Counted from the stretch's first letter, positions 48,601 through 55,632 are shown. The stretch: DNA of 64,000 nucleotides from Chionoecetes opilio (GCA_016584305.1 JACEEZ010023682.1:25797-89796), one strand, 5' to 3'. The notes: generated by a model from the sequence alone, not told the origin. Translations and numbers: made by a program.

Positions 48601-49403
48601 AACAAGCACCTATTGTAGGCCAAGAAAAAGTAGTTAGTGTCTCTGAAAACGAACGTGAAACTCTCCTCCATAATTACCTTTTCCGGAAACCCAATAAAAA
48701 GTTTCATTTTTTATTTTCATCACCAAATCCTGGTATCCAGTCATTTCGCCCACACCAAAAGGTCGTTTCGCCCAAAGTCAGTTCGCCCACTCGGTGAAGT
48801 CATTTCGCCCACATTAGATAACTCCTTTACTCACCGTTTCCATTGATAACAATGTATCTCCATCAGAACAAGCACTAAACCTTGGCCAGGAAATAATAGT
48901 CAGTGTCAAAAAGTAAAAAAGAAGTGGCTAAATACTGTACATTATACTGAGCAAAAAATAATATAGAAAACGTAAATGGTAACGGCGGTAGCGACCGCGC
49001 AGTTCTCGTCCATTATAATCATTTTTCCTGTCTTGAGGCACCACCGGGGGACTAGTCTAGTCTGGGGAGCACCGTGGCCTCCACCCTCACGTAATGGTCC
49101 CGGTGCCCCTCCTCCCGCCCCCAAGGTAGGCATGACACACACACACGGGGGGGGGGGGGGGGGGCAACACACACACCTTGACGACACTGCAGGGCCCCCC
49201 AAGCCCTCAGCGGCACCCTCAGGGCACCCTCAGGCCCTGCACAAGGCACTTACCCCAATGCTGACTAGCTGGTCATCTTTGTTTTGTGGGAATGCAACGA
49301 TGAACTTTGACTGCGCCCGTTCCTCTGAGTCATTGAGGGGCCGAAACCTTGCCACCACCTTGATAGAGTCCTCATTGCCCTTCTCTGGCGCCTCCCCCGA
49401 CAT
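27436..49403 (-). CDS. Khc: Kinesin-1 heavy chain, complete (19 coding exons)
   Basis: Exons, 5' to 3': 49403-49254, 47679-47592, 46620-46393, 45438-45295, 44269-44145, 42435-42182, 41657-41570, 40676-40547, 40166-39991, 39140-38934, 38245-38096, 33855-33589, 32809-32684, 32054-31917, 31694-31539, 30343-30155, 29350-29215, 28104-27982, 27446-27436. Phases agree at every junction and the total is 2886 nt, i.e. 961 residues, the usual KIF5 length. Motor domain about 1-340 with P-loop GQTSSGKT (93-100), switch I NEHSSRSH, switch [11 protein letters not shown] and [16 protein letters not shown]. Neck about 330-375, coiled-coil stalk to about 915, then the autoinhibitory QIAKPIR (about 916-922) and a short basic tail. 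It is the plus-end microtubule motor that, with kinesin light chains or cargo adaptors, carries vesicles, mitochondria and mRNP. ATG 49403 is chosen because [20 protein letters not shown] aligns with kinesin-1 starts and has A at -3. Introns hold large minisatellites and MITEs. The last exon (DAS-stop) is the least certain. Confidence 0.95.
27982..28104 (-). CDS. Khc: Khc exon 18 (IAK tail)
   Basis: After tccctcacag reads [20 protein letters not shown], then [20 protein letters not shown], to a GTGAGT donor. With the last base of exon 17 it completes QIAKPIR, the conserved motif that folds back on the motor heads. Confidence 0.93.
28131..28350. repeat. Dispersed repeat (ATAAGGAAGCTACAAG family)
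   Basis: acataagaaaataaggaagc through tgactccgcactaactacct and accctatttgtgaaccag, beginning 26 bp upstream of the exon 18 acceptor. The fullest other copy is at 62571-62800. Confidence 0.7.
28667..28699 (-). CDS. Khc: Candidate 33-nt cassette exon within the IAK motif
   Basis: Between exons 17 and 18 the - strand has CTATAG/ then 33 nt and /GTAAGT. In the phase of exon 17 it would insert [11 protein letters not shown] between QIA and KPIR without a frame change. The donor is consensus; the acceptor lacks a good pyrimidine tract. If used, it separates the IAK residues and adds three arginines. Unproven. Confidence 0.35.
29093..29192. repeat. Poly-A, (AAT)n and (AAAT)n tract
   Basis: Simple AT repeat immediately 3' of the exon 17 donor (- strand), starting about 20 bp from it. 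Confidence 0.85.
29215..29350 (-). CDS. Khc: Khc exon 17
   Basis: [20 protein letters not shown], then [20 protein letters not shown] and TTAQI. End of the coiled-coil stalk/cargo-binding segment plus the basic RRG region that precedes IAK. Acceptor CCGGCCAG, donor G/GTGAGA. Confidence 0.95.
30155..30343 (-). CDS. Khc: Khc exon 16
   Basis: [20 protein letters not shown], then [40 protein letters not shown] and RVK. The most conserved part of the kinesin-1 tail coiled coil. Donor GTCAAG/GTGAGG. A tandem 33-bp duplication of the exon end creates a second in-frame donor at 30122 (GTCAAG/GTCAGG), adding [11 protein letters not shown] if used. Confidence 0.95.
30355..30738. repeat. 41-bp minisatellite abutting the exon 16 acceptor
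   Basis: About nine copies of a 41-bp unit (aggcagggaacaattggtac, then cattagtgaggctcttagtc). On the - strand every copy has CACTAATGG and TTGTTCCCTGCC, close to the real acceptor region TTGTTCCCTGCCCCGCCAG. Confidence 0.93.
30812..31524. repeat. Two linked 42-bp minisatellites in Khc intron 15
   Basis: About four copies of a unit with ggaggaaatctctattaatc (30812-30970), then about 13 copies of gatcccttgatgctatacaa plus gtccatccctgggcactgta (30970-31524). One copy carries a 16-bp insertion near 31321. The array ends about 15 bp from the exon 15 donor at 31538. Long frames are artefacts. Confidence 0.95.
31539..31694 (-). CDS. Khc: Khc exon 15
   Basis: [20 protein letters not shown], then [20 protein letters not shown] and [12 protein letters not shown]. 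Contains the [26 protein letters not shown] stretch characteristic of kinesin-1 heavy chains, near the light-chain binding region. Confidence 0.96.
31917..32054 (-). CDS. Khc: Khc exon 14
   Basis: [20 protein letters not shown], then [20 protein letters not shown] and AEVAEK. Heptad coiled coil; acceptor CTCACAG, donor AAG/GTGAGT. The intron 3' of it has poly-T and AAGG repeats; the intron 5' of it has an (AAT/AAG)n tract at 32082-32236. Confidence 0.94.
32313..32632. mobile_element. MITE with CCAGATGAACACCGA termini, copy 3
   Basis: GGGTATTATTCCAGATGAAC at the left, GTTCATCTGGCAATTTACCC at the right; interior with AGGTTAGGT-type pentamers. Lies in Khc intron 13. Confidence 0.82.
32684..32809 (-). 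CDS. Khc: Khc exon 13
   Basis: [20 protein letters not shown], then [20 protein letters not shown] and KQ. Coiled-coil stalk exon with [10 protein letters not shown] as in other kinesin-1 proteins. Canonical borders. Confidence 0.94.
32822..32890. repeat. Dispersed repeat fragment (GGAAGCTACAAGAGGCC)
   Basis: acataagaaaattaggaagc, then tacaagaggccgcgagacct; begins 12 bp upstream of the exon 13 acceptor. Confidence 0.6.
33323..33535. mobile_element. MITE related to 4000-4439
   Basis: Contains aatcctgccccttgctgctt, tgatgccaggagaagggaat and gcataattttaagcatgaga. Left terminus decayed, right end gttaaaaaaaattgactata. Lies 50 bp beyond the exon 12 donor. Confidence 0.7.
33589..33855 (-). CDS. 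Khc: Khc exon 12
   Basis: [20 protein letters not shown], then [20 protein letters not shown] and onward to KKRGLEEQ. 89 codons including the conserved [14 protein letters not shown] second potential donor (ACAG/GTCATT) follows 10 nt later but would break the phase. Confidence 0.96.
33932..37170. repeat. Giant 23-bp minisatellite in Khc intron 11
   Basis: About 140 head-to-tail copies of a 23-bp unit, acaacaagacttccacagcc plus tct, over 3.2 kb. Recurrent single-base variants (acagcaag for acaacaag, cctcc for cttcc) are spread in higher-order fashion; a few units are truncated around 34250-34560 and 35150-35270. On the - strand the unit reads AGGCTGTGGAAGTCTTGTTG plus TAG and has no strong splice signal. 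Confidence 0.98.
37593..38093. repeat. 20-bp minisatellite at the exon 11 donor
   Basis: About 25 copies of accccttaagacctacacag with caC/cgG and one insertion variant. Starts 3-10 bp from the exon 11 donor: the first intronic bases on the - strand, GTAAGGTGTCTAGGTCTTAA, pass directly into the array. Confidence 0.96.
38096..38245 (-). CDS. Khc: Khc exon 11
   Basis: [20 protein letters not shown], then [20 protein letters not shown] and [10 protein letters not shown]. Has the conserved HQKKR..EM..SLLKDL block. Acceptor CGTCAAG, donor AAG/GTAAGG. Confidence 0.95.
38584..38930. repeat. 158-bp tandem duplications carrying the end of exon 10
   Basis: Two extra copies (exon-like parts 38593-38625 and 38751-38783) of the exon 10 3' end plus its donor, ACCATGGCGGAGGAGCTCAA, then CCCTAAGCAG/GTGGGTGACA. 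They are followed by shared intronic sequence with cctcctcttctccttagctt. The encoded peptide [11 protein letters not shown] matches the real exon's [11 protein letters not shown]. Confidence 0.9.
38934..39140 (-). CDS. Khc: Khc exon 10
   Basis: [20 protein letters not shown], then [20 protein letters not shown] and [20 protein letters not shown], ending ELNQKQ. Coiled coil 1 with [21 protein letters not shown], nearly invariant in kinesin-1. Confidence 0.96.
39141..39640. repeat. About 90-bp tandem duplication of the exon 10 acceptor region
   Basis: The segment gagatcagctgcggagggtt (exon 10 first bases plus acceptor) followed by tgtgttatttgtcatg and acacacacacatatgtatctc is repeated about five times (39131-39560). 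Each copy carries an AG-ended acceptor-like string (CAAACCCTCCGCAG/CTGATCTCG) on the - strand. Confidence 0.85.
39656..39900. repeat. (CA)n and AACTAGGTAAA repeats
   Basis: CA microsatellite at 39656-39690, then three decayed units with cacaactaggtaaacacaca up to the exon 9 donor region. Confidence 0.75.
39991..40166 (-). CDS. Khc: Khc exon 9
   Basis: [20 protein letters not shown], then [39 protein letters not shown]. Hinge followed by the first long stalk coil ([23 protein letters not shown]). Donor GAG/GTGCGT. Confidence 0.95.
40547..40676 (-). CDS. Khc: Khc exon 8
   Basis: [20 protein letters not shown], then [20 protein letters not shown] and QQL. Neck coiled coil with the kinesin-1 signature LE.EL.RWR.GE. 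Acceptor TTACCCAG, donor A/GTAAGT. Confidence 0.95.
40818..40911 (-). other. tRNA-like sequence, probably a tRNA-derived SINE head or pseudogene
   Basis: On the - strand: A-box-like TGGCTCGATTGGTAGAGC, B box GGTTCGAGTCC, and matching ends GTCAGGA/TCCTGGC that could form an acceptor stem. The segment is about 94 nt with an oversized middle, too long for a standard tRNA of a non-long-variable-arm type. Confidence 0.45.
41116..41590. repeat. 40-bp minisatellite made of the exon 7 donor junction
   Basis: Eleven full copies of about 40 bp plus the real junction. On the - strand each unit reads TTGAGAAGGAGAAAGAGAGG/ followed by GTAGGTGTGTCAGGCTGTTG or a close variant. The first half equals the last ~18 nt of exon 7. 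At least four copies keep AGG/GTAGGT exactly; others have AGTGGGT or AGGGTGGGT. Confidence 0.95.
41570..41657 (-). CDS. Khc: Khc exon 7 (neck linker)
   Basis: [20 protein letters not shown], then RRYEKEKER. Neck linker and start of the neck coil ([18 protein letters not shown]). The donor chosen is AGG/GTAGGT at 41569, which keeps phase 0 into exon 8. The same donor sequence recurs in the adjacent array. Confidence 0.93.
41771..41960. mobile_element. piggyBac-like MITE, reverse, 5'-truncated
   Basis: Inverse of the TTAA family: tttcctttgctatataaaat through ggacaaggatactaaacagg to ctgggcctcatggggttaa. Lies in Khc intron 6. Confidence 0.75.
42182..42435 (-). CDS. Khc: Khc exon 6 (motor domain)
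   Basis: [20 protein letters not shown], then [20 protein letters not shown] and [20 protein letters not shown], ending FGKR. Carries loop 11/alpha4 ([24 protein letters not shown]) and the microtubule-binding [15 protein letters not shown] signature. Confidence 0.97.
42672..43136. mobile_element. MITE with GGCGCCTAGAATTGAAACGG termini and internal 74-bp repeats
   Basis: TCAGGCGCCTAGAATTGAAA at the left and TTTCAATTCTAGGCGCCTGA at the right, TA-flanked, with exact inverse ends of about 55 bp. The interior has about four tandem 74-bp units (cggctcaagcgccacttttt and acgcgcttaaagtttaatct). In Khc intron 5. Confidence 0.85.
43245..44122. mobile_element. piggyBac-like MITE (TTAA) split by a Harbinger-like element
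   Basis: TTAA at 43241-43244 and 44123-44126 flank CCCCTTGAGACCCAGAACG and GACCTGGGTGTGAAGGGG. The 205-bp unit is interrupted after ccattgtaattta by 43283-43954. Confidence 0.88.
43283..43954. mobile_element. PIF/Harbinger-like nonautonomous element nested in the TTAA MITE
   Basis: Starts GGGCCATATGCAAGAAATTT, ends ATTCTTGCATATAGCCC, and is flanked by a 3-bp TTA duplication (43280-43282 and 43955-43957), the target type typical of PIF/Harbinger. 672 bp, no transposase frame. The interior has caccggtggagatacgactg-type inverted motifs. A truncated relative is at 63128-63220. Confidence 0.82.
44145..44269 (-). CDS. Khc: Khc exon 5 (switch I and II)
   Basis: [20 protein letters not shown], then [20 protein letters not shown] and K. 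Contains switch I (NEHSSRSH, first N split with exon 4) and switch II (LVDLAGSE), the nucleotide sensors of the kinesin ATPase. Confidence 0.97.
44404..45137. repeat. 31-bp minisatellite carrying copies of the exon 4 donor
   Basis: About 24 copies of a 31-bp unit; on the - strand ATGTCATCATAA/GTAAGTTT and onward. Every unit holds a consensus GTAAGT preceded by AA. The real junction is GTCACAA/GTAAGTTCTG, and intermediates are at 45137-45160 and 45237-45265. Occupies most of Khc intron 4. Confidence 0.95.
45295..45438 (-). CDS. Khc: Khc exon 4
   Basis: [20 protein letters not shown], then [20 protein letters not shown] and MNRHVAVT. Motor-domain segment (beta5 to alpha3, with L.VHEDKNR.PFVKG). 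Acceptor GTTCCCCAG, donor A/GTAAGT. Confidence 0.97.
45466..46313. repeat. 39-bp minisatellite at the exon 4 acceptor
   Basis: About 22 copies of a 39-bp unit (gatttagaaatgacatgaaa, then agtctttggggattataat) filling intron 3. It ends about 28 bp from the exon 4 acceptor, where the non-repeat boundary tgatttagaaatgacag merges into aaagcaaaggggattatg. Long Ser-Phe-Leu-Asn-His frames are artefacts. Confidence 0.96.
46393..46620 (-). CDS. Khc: Khc exon 3 (P-loop)
   Basis: [20 protein letters not shown], then [20 protein letters not shown] and onward to [10 protein letters not shown]. Contains the Walker A motif GQTSSGKT, the ATP phosphate-binding loop. Confidence 0.97.
46718..46923. mobile_element. 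piggyBac-like MITE (TTAA)
   Basis: CCTCTTGAGACCCAGAACG to GATCTGGGTGTGAAGGGG, TTAA at both ends. Intact 206-bp member in Khc intron 2. Confidence 0.87.
47055..47176. mobile_element. piggyBac-like MITE, reverse, truncated
   Basis: Inverse of the same family (gacaaggatactaaacaggt through taatgggtctcaaggggt), lacking the distal half. In Khc intron 2. Confidence 0.7.
47592..47679 (-). CDS. Khc: Khc exon 2
   Basis: [20 protein letters not shown], then NTAAKDIVK. Matches the F.FD.V..PN.TQE.VY...AK.IV segment of kinesin-1. Acceptor TTTCAACAG, donor G/GTGAGC. Confidence 0.96.
47925..48066. mobile_element. MITE fragment, GGAACTGTCGCCGA family
   Basis: tatgttgggtactgtaatat followed by ggaacactcgacgac and ttccataaaccgct: partial, rearranged relative of 1716-1971 in Khc intron 1. 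Confidence 0.5.
48188..48830. mobile_element. Composite element: TTTCGCCCAC direct repeats around an inverted core
   Basis: Outer direct repeats (about 48188-48315 and 48680-48830) share caccaaaaggtcgtttcgcc and gaagtcatttcgcccacatt. The inner inverted pair (about 48328-48425 and 48562-48668) shares tttgcgcaaaataaaactag and flanks TTAGG pentamers at 48464-48548. In Khc intron 1. Confidence 0.65.
49254..49403 (-). CDS. Khc: Khc exon 1 (start codon)
   Basis: 50 codons, [20 protein letters not shown], then [20 protein letters not shown] and [21 protein letters not shown] is the conserved first strand of the kinesin motor. Donor GGG/GTAAGT. The CACGATG context is a fair Kozak site. Confidence 0.95.
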
Positions 49404-49811
49404 CGTGGCGGCTGTGGGACGTGTGTGCAGCAGTGTGTGATCAGCGGTGTGGGTGTTCCGTCATTGTAGGGTGCAGTCAGCTGTGTTTGGGACTTTTGGG
49501 AGGGACCCGTCACCCGCCTGGGCTCAGGACCTGCTGCCCGGGGCTCCTCGCACCACCCAAGTCACGCCTGACGTGTTCACGGGGTGGCAAGGCGGCCTCT
49601 CCACGTGTCTACAGTTTTCACTATTAAATATCTGGCCACACACTACTTTGTGGAGAAATAGAACGTCCGAAGAAAAGTGTTCACTCCTCACGTCGCCATT
49701 TTCTCCCGTGCAGCAGTGTTGCCAAATGTGTCGCACGTAAAAGAGCTCCATTGAGGTGTGAAATGCGCTAGAAATGCACTATATATATTTGTTTTGTTGT
49801 TGTTTGTTTAG

Positions 49812-50044
49812 AGGATAATTCCTCAGAGCCATAGTGATCTATCGCTGCAGTGTTGGCCGAAGCCACCACCCCGGGAGGGGGGTCACAAACCCCCGGCTAA
49901 CACCCGGCACCCATTCACTGCTGGGTGGACAGGGGCTCGGGTTTTAAGAAAGACCACCCATCTATCTTTGCTCCGCCCGGGGATCGAACCCGGGACTTCT
50001 CGGCTGTGAGCCGAGCGTGCTGACCACTACACTACGTACGGAGT
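49812..50044 (-). mobile_element. tRNA-derived SINE
   Basis: The - strand head at about 50044-49970 has A-box GTAGTGTAGTGGTCAGCACG, anticodon arm CTCGGCTCACAGCCGAG (Val-like CAC loop) and B box GGTTCGATCCC. It is followed by a non-tRNA body (gggtggtctttcttaaaacc and GC-rich ccgggggtttgtgacccccc). Lies about 400 bp upstream of the Khc start codon. Confidence 0.75.
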
Positions 50045-50205
50045 ACCCTCATTATAGGAAGGTTTTCGTCTCCTCCCCTCTATTGATTATAGTAATAGAC
50101 TAATAGTAGCTAGATAATGGTTATAATAATAGTATTAAGCATTATTACTTTTACAGTATATTGATAAAGCTACCTACCTACTGCTTCTGTTGCTGCTATA
50201 ATAAT

Positions 50206-51967
50206 CAGAGTTGGTCACCTGCGGTACTTTTTGCGGTACTGCGGTACTACCGCACTACCAAACCGGTACCGCATGACGCAGTACCGCAAAGGATCGCTGA
50301 AAGTACCGCAGTACCGCTACCGCATTCAAATTTCCCGCGGTACCGACAAAGACGACTTAAAAAAAAAAATGAACCCTTTTTTCAAATAAACCTTATTACA
50401 AGAGTAAGACGAATGCTGCGTGTGTTGCATCAGCCTAACTCTAGACACGTTAAGTTTTCGTTCAGAACATGTTACGTTCAGAACATGTTACGTACGTGGA
50501 TCGCCTGTTGCGGCTGCCATCCTACCATCAAAGTATAAATAAATATTTATACTTTGCCTACCACTACGCCTTCATTAATGCAATGCTAAGTAAAGACAGA
50601 AGACTTGTTTTTTTACAGTGCGACTTGTCAGTTTTTGTATTGAAATGTGATTTTTGGTGCTTCAAATGTCTTTTTGTAACATATAGGTGTTTTTGGCATC
50701 GCACAGCTATTTTTTCTGGTATCGCTGTACCGCGGCGGTAGTACCGCTTTAGAAACCAGGTAACGCTACCGCAGGACCGCGGAACGCACCAGGGGGCCCT
50801 GAAAAAGTACCTCAGTACCGCGTAACGCACTGGGCATGCTGAGGTTCCGCAGTACCGCGTATAACGCACTGGGCATGCTGAGGTTCCGCAGTACCCGCGT
50901 ATAACGCACTGGGCATGCTGAGGTTCCGCAGTACCGCGTATAACGCACTGGGCATGCTGAGGTTCCGCAGTACCGCGTAACGCACTGGGCATGCTGAGGT
51001 TCCGCAGTACCGCGTATAACGCACTGGGCATGCTGAGGTTCCGCAGTACCGCGTAACGCACTGGGCATGCTGAGGTTCCGCAGTACCGCGTAACGCACTG
51101 GGCATGCTGAGGTTCCGCAGTACCGCGTATAACGCACTGGGCATGCTGAGGTTCAGCAGTAGCTACCGCGTATAACGCACTGGGCATGCTGAGGTTCCGC
51201 AGTACCGCGTAACGCACTGGGCATGCTGAGGTTCCGCAGTACCGCGTAACGCACTGGGCATGCTGAGGTTCCGCAGTACCGCGTAACGCACTGGGCATGC
51301 TGAGGTTCCGCAGTACCGCGTATAACGCACTGGGCATGCTGAGGTTCCGCAGTACCGCGTAACGCACTGGGCATGCTGAGGTTCCGCAGTACCGCGTAAC
51401 GCACTGGGCATGCTGAGGTTCCGCAGTACCGCGTAACGCACTGGGCATGCTGAGGTTCCGCAGTACCGCGTAACGCACTGGGCATGCTGAGGTTCCGCAG
51501 TACCGCGTAACGCACTGGGCATGCTGAGGTTCCGCAGTACCGCGTATAACGCACTGGGCATGCTGAGGTTCCGCAGTACCGCGTATAACGCTCTGGGCAT
51601 GCTGAGGTTCCGCAGTACCGCGTATAACGCTCTGGGCATGCTGAGGTTCCGCAGTACCGCGTATAACGCTCTGGGCATGCTGAGGTTCCGCAGTACCGCG
51701 TAACGCACTGGGCATGCTGAGGTTCCGCAGTACCGCGTAACGCACTGGGCATGCTGAGGTTCCGCAGTACCGCGTAACGCTCTGGGCATGCTGAGGTTCC
51801 GCAGTACCGCGTATAACGCTCTGGGCATGCTGAGGTTCCGCAGTACCGCGTAACGCACTGGGCATGCTGAGGTTCCGCAGTACCGCGTATAACGTTCTGG
51901 GCATGCTGAGGTTCCGCAGTACCGCGTATAACGCACCCCCAAAATGTTGGTACCGCGCCCACCACTG
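50206..51967. mobile_element. hAT-like nonautonomous element with internal minisatellite
   Basis: Left end CAGAGTTGGTCACCTGCGGT, right end GTACCGCGCCCACCACTG. Exact 8-bp target duplication ataataat at 50198-50205 and 51968-51975. These are hallmarks of hAT elements. 1762 bp with no transposase; two thirds is the array 50815-51935. Confidence 0.88.
50815..51935. repeat. 37/39-bp minisatellite inside the hAT-like element
   Basis: About 30 units of accgcgtaacgcactgggca plus tgctgaggttccgcagt, with or without an extra TA after accgcgta. The 471-residue - strand frame and its overlapping partners arise because 37 and 39 bp shift frame without stops; they are not a gene. Confidence 0.96.
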
Positions 51968-51975
51968 ATAATAAT

Positions 51976-53453
51976 ACATGTATAGTAATTATAAACAATT
52001 ATGTTTCACAGAAGTTGTAAGTCTCCCTCTCAAGTAACAAAGTTTTGCTGTGATCTCGCATTTGCCTATATTATGTATTTTTTGTTTTGCTCTACGGTAG
52101 CTATAGGTACCTAGTACATATATACTTACCTCCTTGTCTTGTTGTTGTTGCTTTTTTTTTGTCTGCATGCCTCCGGGCGATAATAACATCATTATTAGTA
52201 GTAGTAGCTACCTAGGTAGTGGTAATTACAACACACACAAAAAGCCTTAATTTTGGTCTTGTCTTTTTCCACAGGCTTTAGCCACTCTTTTAGCTCTGGA
52301 AAGGATTCCCAGCTCTTTCTGTATGTCTGAGTATATGATGGCGGAATTTTGATCATTAATTAATTACGGGAGTGAGAGACTGACTCCACTGAGGAGCGAA
52401 GGCTGAGTGGCTGACTGAGTACTGAGTAGCCGCTGAGGCAGGGTAGGGTCTCATAACACTCATTATTATCAGGTAGACGTGCTACTGGTCCTGTACTCCT
52501 GGCGCGGTTGCCAAGTCTCTCTCTCTCTCTTTCTCATCATATCGTTCCAAATAACTAAAAAATTATTACGAATCATGGTAATATATATGTAGGGAATCAG
52601 TTTCAGGTGTGGACATTTCACATTAATAAATTTTGAAAAAATAAATAAAATGATCTCACCATAAAAGCTCTTGAGATTTCACCATTTTTTTGTATTTCAA
52701 ATCAGCAAGTGACGAATTGTAATCTGGCACCACTGGTTAAGCCTGTGGTGCCACGTCTCACGTCTCTAGAGGTTATCTAGTGTCTAGAGATGTTCTCTCT
52801 CCATGTCTCTAGTCTCGAGTCGCGTCAACACCCATACTTATGTAAAGGGGGAAGAAATTATTGCTAAATAGTAAATAGTTACACATACTGTTCGCTATTC
52901 TCACACTAAGATGTTTCTTTTCTCAACTACAGCTACATTACTACATACATCAATTTCTTATCTTGAGCAGTGTGGCTTCATCAGCAATCTCCCACGCTTC
53001 TATGGTACACTTTAGTTAAACAGTGATGACCCTTGATAAAAGTAACATGATCTGACTTCAGTAACTACAGTATAAGGAAGTATTAAAAGTGAAGGCAGTG
53101 TTTTAGGAACTTACAGAAGAGCATACACAATGTTTTCTTAGTTTTCCAACACACCTGCTTATCAAACTGTTGCATATAAAGACTTCAAACAAACTTGTAA
53201 TTACATCTCAACACCAGCAACATGAAATCATAAACCAGAAATGAGTTCAATTAGATAAAATAATAATACATATAGAATAACACCAAGATACAAAGGAGGC
53301 TAGACAATTAAACTTTTATGGATAGGGATGAAAGGTGGATGTAGGTAGTGTTAAATAAGAGGAACTGCCACGTATAGGTCTCACAGCCTCTTGTAGCTTC
53401 CTTATTTTCTTATGTTCTTAAGATGAATGAACAGGAAGGCACAGTATTATTAT
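51976..53453. other. Intergenic between Ocrl and Khc
   Basis: No gene recognised. Contains short TAG/TAA repeats (52190-52215), a tctctctctct tract and a reverse copy of the ATAAGGAAGCTACAAG dispersed repeat at 53281-53416. Confidence 0.5.
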
Positions 53454-53632
53454 GGCTGATTCACACTGCGTTTTTTCGGCATTTTTATCTGACGAGAAGG
53501 GGTCTGGGTCTGGGGCTGGTGTCATGATCGCAATAAGTTTTCAACAAAAATCACACACCGATCGCTCGGTCTTTCAAGAGACCGACTTCTCGTCAGATAA
53601 AAATGCCGAAAAAACGCCAGTGTGAATCAGCC
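53454..53632. mobile_element. MITE with GGCTGATTCACACTG termini
   Basis: Left GGCTGATTCACACTGCGTTT and right AACGCCAGTGTGAATCAGCC, extended inward by tttttatctgacgagaag and its inverse. 179 bp, almost wholly palindromic. Target duplication not clear. Confidence 0.8.
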
Positions 53633-53965
53633 TTTAGTCACATAACCCAATATTCCTGCACATATACAGCCTGAAAGATAATGGATGCAGGAAATACAAA
53701 CAAACTAGTCTTCCTTTACCTCCAATATCTATAATTTGCAATGTACATAAATAAAATGACCAAAAAGTTGTACACACAATACCCTGAATACGGACTCCTC
53801 GTGGTCTTCTGAATGCTGCAACTCTTCTTAACAAAATTTAGTCTACATGGACAACCTTCATGTACAGGTAGGTATATATGTACATAACTCAGGTATCTAC
53901 ATATGTCAAATAGTAACCATGCGTGCTTCTACACTCGACAGGTGGATATCTGGATAACAATTTAA

Positions 53966-54170
53966 CTCCTCGAGACCCAGAATGTAACTTCCATCGTTAT
54001 TTGGCTACCATAAGACAATTTTTAATAAATATAAGCAATATTTTATAGATATGACCTGTTTAGTATACTTGTCGACTAACTAATTTGGTATATTAAGTTC
54101 CTTTTCGTAATTTTATGGCTCGAAAACAGACAATTTTTCATAGCAAAGGAAAGATCTGGGCGTGAAGGGG
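53966..54170. mobile_element. piggyBac-like MITE (TTAA)
   Basis: CTCCTCGAGACCCAGAATG to GATCTGGGCGTGAAGGGG with TTAA on both sides. Confidence 0.86.
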
Positions 54171-54245
54171 TTAAGACTTGAAAATTATTTCTAGCAAAAA
54201 AACTGCCAATTTTCTTATTCAAGCAACGAGACAAGAAGAACAGGA

Positions 54246-54400
54246 TTGATTGATTGATTTAATGCCTAAAAAGGTGAATGTGCCAGACATCAGAGGTCAT
54301 ATGGCACTATGGCAAAGCATATAAAGGGGAGGGGTTAAAGAATAATAGTGAAACGATGAGGGAAGCAAGAAGAACGGGAGGTAGACTGACTGTGCACAGA
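54246..54400. mobile_element. SINE-like repeat copy
   Basis: attgattgatttaatgccta, then cagaggtcatatggcactat and ataaaggggaggggttaaag; closest to the copy at 57885. Confidence 0.65.
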
Positions 54401-54921
54401 TGAAGAGACAAACAGAAGTCAATAACATATCTCATTACCATATGAATTGTTTGAAAATAGAGAAACAAATTGATATAAATAAACTAGTAATACTTGGTTC
54501 ACAGTAAATCATTGAATACATCTCTCCATAGGGATAGTTAAGTTAGATTATGCCACTAATTAAACCCCAGCACCTGCAAACACTTAATTAAAAGGGGAAA
54601 TATATTACACTTGATGACATGCACAAATTAATCTCAGGACACGTCACCAAAAAACAGAGTAAAAATCAACAATTACTCGCGATTATGAGCTCACTAATAA
54701 TAACATGCATAATACTGAGGGAATGAACTGAATAGGAATGAATGATGCCCACACTCTGATAATTAGTAAACGAATTAAATTAATGCTATCAGAGGAAAAT
54801 GTGCCAGAATAATTAGTAAATAAGTGAGGGTGCTCCAATAGAAATGAGGTGGTGCCTAAATATTTTGAGGATGCCCCTTTAGAACTGTCCCTATACCTTT
54901 TCAGATCCCTATATTTAACTA

Positions 54922-55286
54922 CAGGTTGAAGTTCCCAAACTCGGCATCCCAAGACTCGGCAACACCCAAAACTCAGCTATGGTTCCAGATTTTCCAAAAC
55001 CGGCAGAACACCCAAAACCCGGCGCGTAGTTGCCGGGTCGGCCGCTAGGTGCCACACTAGGCCGCTTGGTTTCTCCCGCCGATTTGTTTGTTGTTATTGT
55101 TCAGTGGTGTTGTGACTGTAGAGTTGTGTACACTGTTATTTTGTGTACTTCTACAGGTCTGTTATTGGTATTATGGCTCCCAAACCATTTTTTCCCCTTA
55201 ACATATCTACGTTCTAAAAGTCGGAAAATTCCATTACTCGGCTCGGCGCTGGTCCCGAGGTTGCCGAGTTTGGGAACTTCAACCTG
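54922..55286. mobile_element. pogo/Tigger-like nonautonomous element, copy 2
   Basis: CAGGTTGAAGTTCCCAAACT to AGTTTGGGAACTTCAACCTG, TA-flanked. Same interior as 25472-25868 with a deletion right after atggctcccaaac. Followed by a 120-bp tandem duplication (tacctcactgtctttg..., 55290 and 55425). Confidence 0.82.
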
Positions 55287-55564
55287 TATTACCTCACTGT
55301 CTTTGTACGGTACCCCCTTGCTTTTATGATTCACTTGATTTAACTGTACCTGGTTTCTTTCTTCTTATAGATACTACCCTTTTACTAGATACAGTTCCTT
55401 CTTTATTCATTATATTTAACTATTACCTCACTGTCTTTGCACGGTACCCCCCTGCATTTATGATTCACTTGATTTAACTGTACCTGGTTTCTTTCTTCTT
55501 ATTGATACTACTGTTTTAAATTACTAAATACAGTTCCCATTCTTTACTCATTAGTTTTACAGGA

Positions 55565-55632
55565 ACATTTTACAGGAGCTACCACGTGTAGGTCTCGCGG
55601 CCTCTTGTAGCTTCCTTATTTTCTAATGTTCT
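55565..55632. repeat. Dispersed repeat fragment, reverse
   Basis: aggtctcgcggcctcttgta, then gcttccttattttct: inverse of the ATAAGGAAGCTACAAG family. Confidence 0.6.

Noticed and set aside
49970..50044. Genuine tRNA-Val gene
   Set aside because: Acceptor stem pairing is imperfect and the sequence continues into a SINE body; no terminator directly after it.
50564..51979. 471-residue - strand open frame plus overlapping long frames
   Set aside because: They arise from 37/39-bp units without stops inside a hAT-like element; repeats in all three frames, no family similarity.
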